Of a DNA stretch of 64,000 nucleotides, positions 56,321 to 64,000 are shown piece by piece. The stretch spans positions 682,001-746,000 of the forward strand of contig UWYS01000002.1 of the NCBI GenBank assembly GCA_900291925.1, read 5' to 3'. Within the stretch, counting starts at the first letter, position 1. Every line of letters begins with the position of its first letter. This stretch comes from Thecaphora thlaspeos (taxonomy: Eukaryota; Basidiomycota; Ustilaginomycetes; Urocystidales; Glomosporiaceae). The notes beneath the pieces are model-generated. The model was not told the origin of the DNA and did no database searches. It saw nothing but the letters and a program-made list of their open reading frames with translations. A program made the translations under genes and the position numbers.

Positions 56321-56779
56321 GCTGAGCTTTTCGAGGGGCGGCGGCGGTGTGGGGTCGAGTAAAGAGAGAGAGAGAGAGGAAGACGAGGATAGACGAGGTA
56401 GGGACGAGGTAGGGACGAGGTGGAGGAACCGGGTCGCCGCTGCTCTTGGCAGGTGTTGGTTGGACGGCGCACCTGTGCTTAGTCATTCTTAGTCAGCCGG
56501 CGTCGGGAAGGCCACAAAGGCCGGCGCGGGTCTAGGCTTCCCTCAGCCTGGCGCTGTGGTGCAGGGCTACCGTATGTGCAGAGAGAGTCTGTATCTGCGG
56601 CGGCGCGTGTCTGTGCGTCGGGCCTCTGCTCGGCTTTTCCGCTCGACCTTCTTCTGTTTCCTCTTCTCGACCCGACCTCCTTGCCCGGCCTTCCTCCTTC
56701 CTTCGTCACCGCCACCTTATTTCATCCAAACCCACGCCGTCCATCCATCCATCCATCACATCCCCACCCCGCCGTCAAT
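56321..56779. promoter_or_regulatory. Shared divergent promoter region of APS3 and SHR3-like genes
   Basis: 459 bp separate two divergent start codons, so both promoters lie here. A short GA run (about 56364-56380) and CT-rich leader before 56780 are visible. No defined site recognised. Confidence 0.5.
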
Positions 56780-57676
56780 ATGGGCTTCCGCACCGGCGCC
56801 ATCATCACCAGCGTCGCTTTCCTCTTTGGTACGTCGGCGCAACACCCGCTCCCTCGCCCCGATATCTCTGCCGCCCCTGCTGACCCCTCCCGCCGCCCTC
56901 TGCTTGACCATGCCCCTTTCTCATCCTCGACAGGGATCATCTTCATCGCGTCCATCTACGACTTCCCCCTGCTCTACGCCAGCAAGCTCGAGCCTGCCGC
57001 CGTCGATGCGGCCGACCGCTTCTACCTCTCCCTCTACAACGGGCCCACGGCCGTCACCGCTCTTCTCCACGGCATGATGGGCCTCGGCATCCTCGGTCTC
57101 ATCGCAAAGCTCCACAAGTGGGACGAGATGGCAAAGTACTTTGACGGAGGCAGCCTTGGTCAGTGTCCCAGGCGTGGCCCCCCCGCGCCGCCTATTCCAT
57201 CCTGTCCTCGGCTCGTACTCGTGGCCGACCCGCTGACGATCCCCTTTCCCTCTCCCCTCTTCCCGCCACCTCGCGTACCCCACATAGTCCTCTTCATGGG
57301 CACCGTCTGCATGTACGGCGGCGTCGTGGTTCCCAACCTGCGCCTCCTCGCCGATCCGACCAACATGAACCTCCTCAACCGCTCGGCCCTCTACACGCAG
57401 CGTTCGTCGCAGCGCACCGCATTCGAAAAGGGTGTGACCACCTTCGTGCCCCCCGAGGGCCCCATGACCGACGACGAGCGCACAAGTTGCGTCCGCATCA
57501 TCTCAGCCACAAATACCATCTCAGCCGCCCTTTTGGTCGGCGTCGTCGTGCTCCAGGTCTCGCAGTGGTACCTCGTCCGTCAGGAAAACATCGAAAAGGA
57601 GGCAAACAGGAAAAAGCAGAAGGCCGCCCTCACCGCCAAGCCCGTCGACGCCGTCGAGGCAAAGAAGGACAATTAG
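56780..57676 (+). CDS. SHR3: SHR3-type ER chaperone for amino acid permeases
   Basis: Three exons, 56780-56828, 56934-57158 and 57288-57676, joined in phase 1, give 220 aa, close to yeast Shr3. Four hydrophobic segments are visible: the N-terminal GAIITSVAFLFGIIFIASIY, TALLHGMMGLGILGLIAKL, VLFMGTVCMYGGVVVPNL and TISAALLVGVVVLQVSQWYL. The YDFPLLY motif after the first helix fits the family. The cytosolic tail is Lys-rich and ends KKDN, a KKxx dilysine signal for retrieval to the endoplasmic reticulum. Shr3 proteins keep amino acid permeases folded so they can leave the ER. Intron 1 (105 nt) is a multiple of three and free of stops, so an unspliced reading is open, but splicing restores the first helix. 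Identification rests on topology and short motifs. Confidence 0.75.
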   Translation: MGFRTGAIITSVAFLFGTSAQHPLPRPDISAAPADPSRRPLLDHAPFSSSTGIIFIASIYDFPLLYASKLEPAAVDAADRFYLSLYNGPTAVTALLHGMMGLGILGLIAKLHKWDEMAKYFDGGSLGQCPRRGPPAPPIPSCPRLVLVADPLTIPFPSPLFPPPRVPHIVLFMGTVCMYGGVVVPNLRLLADPTNMNLLNRSALYTQRSSQRTAFEKGVTTFVPPEGPMTDDERTSCVRIISATNTISAALLVGVVVLQVSQWYLVRQENIEKEANRKKQKAALTAKPVDAVEAKKDN

Positions 57677-58101
57677 TGACGTTCTCCACCCCTTCGTCCC
57701 TGCCACGTCCAGTGAGAGGAGGGCGTGCCCGAAGATGCACCAGCAGGGCTCAAGTAGGCCTACCGGCGCTTCTTGCTGTCGCTGCGACCGGCTAGATGTA
57801 ATCCGTAATTGGCCTCTGCTCCAGCCAACGTTTGTACAGCGACGGAATAGCAAGCGGAACTCGTGCTCAGTTACACAACGACACTGCCTACCACGCCTTC
57901 GCCGCGCCTCCCACGCACCAACCAGACAACAGCACCTTTCACTGCAGACTTATCGATTCTTTTGTGTCGAGGTTCGGCGGACAGGCAAAACTACAAGGGG
58001 GACAGCGAATGAAGGGCGAATTGGATGGCTACATCTCTCTGTCGTCGTACAGCTAATGGGGTCATCGTTCTGCTCGGCTCGACGAGCGACATTTGAATGG
58101 C
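57677..58101. other. Convergent intergenic region between SHR3-like gene and CDC48
   Basis: 425 bp of 3' flanking DNA; nothing recognised. Confidence 0.6.
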
Positions 58102-60855
<2,754 letters not shown>

Positions 60856-61680
60856 GGTGTATGCTACTTGATGAAGCGCGGTGTGGTGGGCCGGGTGGCG
60901 GGTGGCGGTTCGATGCAGAGGCCTAGAAAAAGCCTTTGGGGGGGCCCTCGTGGAAAGCGCGAGCAGCGGCGGCAGCAGCAACGGCAGCAGCAGATGGGCA
61001 CGAGCGGCTCGATCTATTAGGGTGTCAGTCGAGACCGAACGATATGTGGGAAGGATATATGCGTGGAGGTGGCAGATGGGGGGGGGGGCGGGTGCGTGGA
61101 GGAGGTGGTGGTGGCGATGGCGGGTGAGGGTCGAGGTGAGGGGAGGGCCAAGCGTGAGGGGGGCTTACGTGGAGGGCCCGGGCGGCCGCCTGCGCCCGGC
61201 TTCCCTCCCTTCCCTCTCCTCTGTCACCCTGCCACGCATCGAAGGGCCCGCGCCCCGCTCGTCAGTGTGCGTGTTGCGCGGCCTCGATCACCTCCCTGCG
61301 CCCAGCTAAAGCGCACACGCCGCGAGCGGATGTGGAGGCATCTCGCCGTCAAAATTCCCGGCCTTCCACCTCGCCTGGCCCCCCTCACTTCGCCCCGACA
61401 AAGGGGAGTGCAGAGCTCGGCGTCCGCTGCGGTCGCGATCCACCGACCTCCTACACTACGGGTCGGCGGTGGCATAGGGTCCACGGGCGCCCTTGCACTG
61501 CTCCTCCCGGGGTCAAGCAGCGCCATCAGATGGTCCCTGTCTATCTATCGTCTCATATATATTCAAACACACGGGTGACACAGCGTTGAGGTACGTTTGT
61601 CCATGCCGGGTGCACCGTCCACCGCCGCCGCAGCCGCCTCGGCCCCTTCCTCGACGAACAGCATGACGGCCGAGCCCGCA
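60856..61680. other. Intergenic region upstream of CDC48
   Basis: 825 bp holding the CDC48 promoter and the 3' flank of the GDP-mannose transporter. It includes a run of nine G at about 61080-61088 and G-rich repeats. No gene recognised. Confidence 0.5.
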
Positions 61681-63237
61681 TCAATCCTTCCGATCAGAGC
61701 TGTTCAGCGTATGCATCGGAATCACCCCCTTGGCGCTGTTGGCGTGAGACCGGTCGTCTGTGCTCAGGCCCGTGGCGGCTGTGCTCGTCGCCAGCTTGGC
61801 GGCCTCCGCCTGCTTGTTCTTGGCGACCGCGTAGACGACGCCGGCGAGGAAGCCGAAGCCGATGGCACTGGTGCTTCCCAGAGTGACGGGCGGGTCCTTG
61901 AAGAAGACCATGCCGCTGACGGCCAGCGGCAGCTTGTTGAGCGCCCCAACCATGCTGTACGTCGTGCTCGACGTTGCGCGGATGCACCAGGCGGTCGTGT
62001 AGCTGATGAACACGGCGCAGGCGCCGGAGAAGACGATGGCCATGATCAGGTTGGTCCGCTTGTCCTTGGGAAAGTTCTTGACAATGTTGCCCGAGCTCCA
62101 GTCCTCGACCAGGAACGACATCAGCAGCAGCACTGGGATGCTGAGCAGGTTGTTGTAGTACATCGAGTCCCAGTCCTTGAAGCCAGTGACCTTGATCCGC
62201 TTGCGCATCACAAGCACCTGTGGGCGTGCAGGACAGCGGGCGACCGTACGCGAAAGCAAGGGCAGGTCAGAAATGGGTCGCATCAGGGAGAGCAGCGAAA
62301 GGGAGCCGACGACGATGGCGTCACTCACGTATGCAGCGCTGACAATGCAATTGAAGAACATCCACACGTAGCCGCTCGAGAGCAGGCCCATGCCGCGAAG
62401 GCCCTCGAAGACGTCGCTGTCCGAATCCGAGGTGATCTGGGCGTTGATGGCCGCCTTCTCCTGTTTGAGGACGTCCCAGGCGGCCACGGCCAGGCCCGTC
62501 TTTGGGTCTGTGGTGAGACCGCCGCTGATCGAGTCGGGCGTGTGGGGCATCGAAAGGTCGCCGAGCGCGGCCGCCTGGGACATGTCGGTCCAGACGGCGA
62601 CGATCGATGAGATGACCATGAGGATGAAGCTCGAGAGGATGAGCTTGGTCACCCTGCCACCGAACCACAGCACCTCGCCGTAGGCAATCAGGATGATCGT
62701 GAGATTCTTGAAGATGGTGTAGACGGGGATGTTGAGGTGCTGGATCGCCTTGCTCCCCGTGTAGATGACAAAGACGAGTAGCGTGCTGATGGGGGCCCAC
62801 GTCTTGGCGTCCTTTGCGTTGAGGCCGCGAAGCTGGATCCAGCCAAGCTTCGCAGCGATCAGAACGCACGAGACACCGACGGTCGACTGGATCAACAGGA
62901 CCAAGAGGTTCATGTTGAAGCCAGCGCCCGAGACGGTGAACTTGTTGACGACCGTCATCATGATGCTGGCACCGCAGTAGGAGAAGATGGGCGCGAGCGA
63001 GCCGATGCCGACGCCGCCGCCGTCGCTCTCGGCCTTTGCCGCTTTTGCGCCGAGCCTGACGTCGTCGCGGCTGCGGCTGGCGGCATCGCCATTGAAGAGA
63101 AAGGGGGCGCGATCCGATTCGGACGGGCTGGCCGGCCTGGTGATGTCCGGCGTCTGCGAGGACGAGCCCTGAGGGAGGTCGAGCCGGGTCTCTGTCGGCG
63201 CAAAGAAGGACCGGCTATGGCCGGACGACGACGACAT
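61681..63237 (-). CDS. VRG4/GMT1: Golgi GDP-mannose transporter
   Basis: Two exons on the minus strand, 63237-62329 and 62217-61681, give 481 aa. The 111 nt intron (gtgagt...cccacag) is a multiple of three and free of stops, so it looks like coding sequence if missed; removing it restores [18 protein letters not shown]. The first ~80 residues are a hydrophilic cytosolic tail. About ten hydrophobic segments of a nucleotide-sugar transporter follow, starting [24 protein letters not shown] at 394-398 ([18 protein letters not shown]) is the GDP-mannose-binding motif of this family. The protein exchanges GDP-mannose for GMP in the Golgi, feeding mannosylation of glycoproteins and sphingolipids. 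A Ser/Asp-rich loop of about 50 residues (around 230-280) is longer than in yeast Vrg4. Confidence 0.92.
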   Translation of the reverse strand: MSSSSGHSRSFFAPTETRLDLPQGSSSQTPDITRPASPSESDRAPFLFNGDAASRSRDDVRLGAKAAKAESDGGGVGIGSLAPIFSYCGASIMMTVVNKFTVSGAGFNMNLLVLLIQSTVGVSCVLIAAKLGWIQLRGLNAKDAKTWAPISTLLVFVIYTGSKAIQHLNIPVYTIFKNLTIILIAYGEVLWFGGRVTKLILSSFILMVISSIVAVWTDMSQAAALGDLSMPHTPDSISGGLTTDPKTGLAVAAWDVLKQEKAAINAQITSDSDSDVFEGLRGMGLLSSGYVWMFFNCIVSAAYVSDAIVVGSLSLLSLMRPISDLPLLSRTVARCPARPQVLVMRKRIKVTGFKDWDSMYYNNLLSIPVLLLMSFLVEDWSSGNIVKNFPKDKRTNLIMAIVFSGACAVFISYTTAWCIRATSSTTYSMVGALNKLPLAVSGMVFFKDPPVTLGSTSAIGFGFLAGVVYAVAKNKQAEAAKLATSTAATGLSTDDRSHANSAKGVIPMHTLNSSDRKD

Positions 63238-64000
63238 GGCTGCTCGGCTGGAGAGTCCGGGCAGCGTCCTGCGGGAGAGTGCTGGCGGTGTCCCGAACGA
63301 AGGTCCAAACCGCGGCGTCGGCTTCTGGCGGCTGCTGGCTGGCCAAGGGTGCGATGGACAGGATAGAGGGCGAGGGCGGGGCTCGTAGGCAGGCGACTTC
63401 AGAATATGGCCATGGGTTGCTAGGGTGGACCGAGAGGATGAGGTTGTCTCGTTGAGGGGCGAAAGGAGGATGTATGGGTTCTAACGTCGAAGAGGTGCGA
63501 CGCAGGAGGGCCTGTGCGCGGAAAGACGGAGGGTAAAAAACTTGAAATACATCTCGCCGAAAATACACTACTTTACAAGCAAGGCGGCCACCACCACGTT
63601 TCGACGCAGCGTACGCTTCCCCTCTGTCGTCCCAGTACCCAAGGATGCCTCCTTGCGAAGCTAGGAATGGCAGTACGCTGGCCTCAAGAGACGCTCTCGC
63701 TCGTCATGCCGGCGTAGCTCCACTGACTAGGCAGGTGGTCCCTCTCTCTTGGACAGCTCGCCTTTCGCATGCTCGATGGCCGAAGGCGGGAAGCCGCTAT
63801 TAAGCTGTGCCGAGCCACCTGCTTCAAAGACAAAAAGAACGCTGCGCCGAGGTGTGTGCGCAACCCTCCCGCGTCGAGCTGCCGTCGATACGTGAGAGGC
63901 CTCTGGAAGGTGGTTGCCAGCGCGGCGCTACGGCCAAGCGAGAGCCTAAACGCTATCGCCCTCAGCCCATGCGGCCCGCCTCCGAACTTCAAACCTGACT
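63238..64000. other. Right-edge region; GDP-mannose transporter promoter
   Basis: The transporter promoter and leader should lie in the first few hundred bp. Apart from one weak exon candidate on the minus strand, listed separately, nothing is recognised. Confidence 0.4.
63727..63818 (-). CDS. Possible last exon of a gene continuing past the right edge
   Basis: After a good polypyrimidine tract and acceptor (ttctttttgtctttgaagcag, ending at 63819), one minus-strand frame reads GSAQLNSGFPPSAIEHAKGE, then LSKREGPPA and TAG at 63727-63729. It looks like a protein end, but the other two frames cannot be excluded and no upstream exon is certain. Confidence 0.2.

Overview
This window is nuclear DNA of a fungus, most likely a basidiomycete and plausibly a smut-lineage yeast (Ustilaginomycotina). 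The DNA is GC-rich, and the genes are single-copy eukaryotic housekeeping genes read from both strands. Introns are short GT-AG type, mostly 40-190 nt. One gene encodes a Urbs1/Sre1-type iron regulator with two GATA fingers. The species assignment is inference from gene families and intron style; no rRNA or other marker is present. All exon joins were made by eye from splice consensus, reading frame and family similarity.

Layout, left to right: N-terminal part of an uncharacterised Ser/Thr-rich protein (minus, runs off the left edge); an actin-depolymerising-factor-homology plus pleckstrin-homology coiled-coil protein (3534-6490, minus); a GPATCH1-type G-patch splicing protein (8793-11698, plus) with tandem MluI-box repeats in its promoter; a Ser-rich orphan protein (11818-13614, minus); an oleate delta-12 desaturase (14530-15993, minus); ornithine decarboxylase (18972-20558, plus); a decayed major-facilitator drug/polyamine transporter (22407-24873); a medium-chain acyl-CoA dehydrogenase (25029-26541, minus); the Urbs1-like GATA repressor (27185-30777, minus); a roughly 4 kb gene-poor stretch; a small mitochondrial-type protein (34702-35019, minus); pyruvate carboxylase (36321-40142, minus); a 5.7 kb gene-poor stretch that holds a 748 bp block with no CpG at all; a TMEM135-like membrane protein (45821-47958, plus); ribosomal protein S18 with two large introns (49664-51020, plus); mitoferrin (53202-54320, plus); AP-3 sigma (55181-56320, minus) divergent from the SHR3 chaperone (56780-57676, plus); CDC48 (58102-60855, minus); and a GDP-mannose transporter (61681-63237, minus).

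The genes do not form a pathway cluster. Three themes recur: lipid and carbon metabolism (desaturase, acyl-CoA dehydrogenase, pyruvate carboxylase), iron (Urbs1-like repressor, mitoferrin) and secretory or vacuolar traffic (AP-3 sigma, SHR3, CDC48, GDP-mannose transporter).

The strongest anomalies are in two places. First, the transporter at 22.4-24.9 kb has a nonsense codon where a conserved Trp is expected, and its last ~75 codons lie inverted on the opposite strand directly next to the body of the gene. Second, the CpG-free block at 42472-43219 has sharp edges in an otherwise CpG-rich genome, which is the signature of a methylated, cytosine-deaminated insertion. I found no CRISPR array, rRNA, convincing tRNA or intact transposon, and I did not find a clear new multi-gene system.
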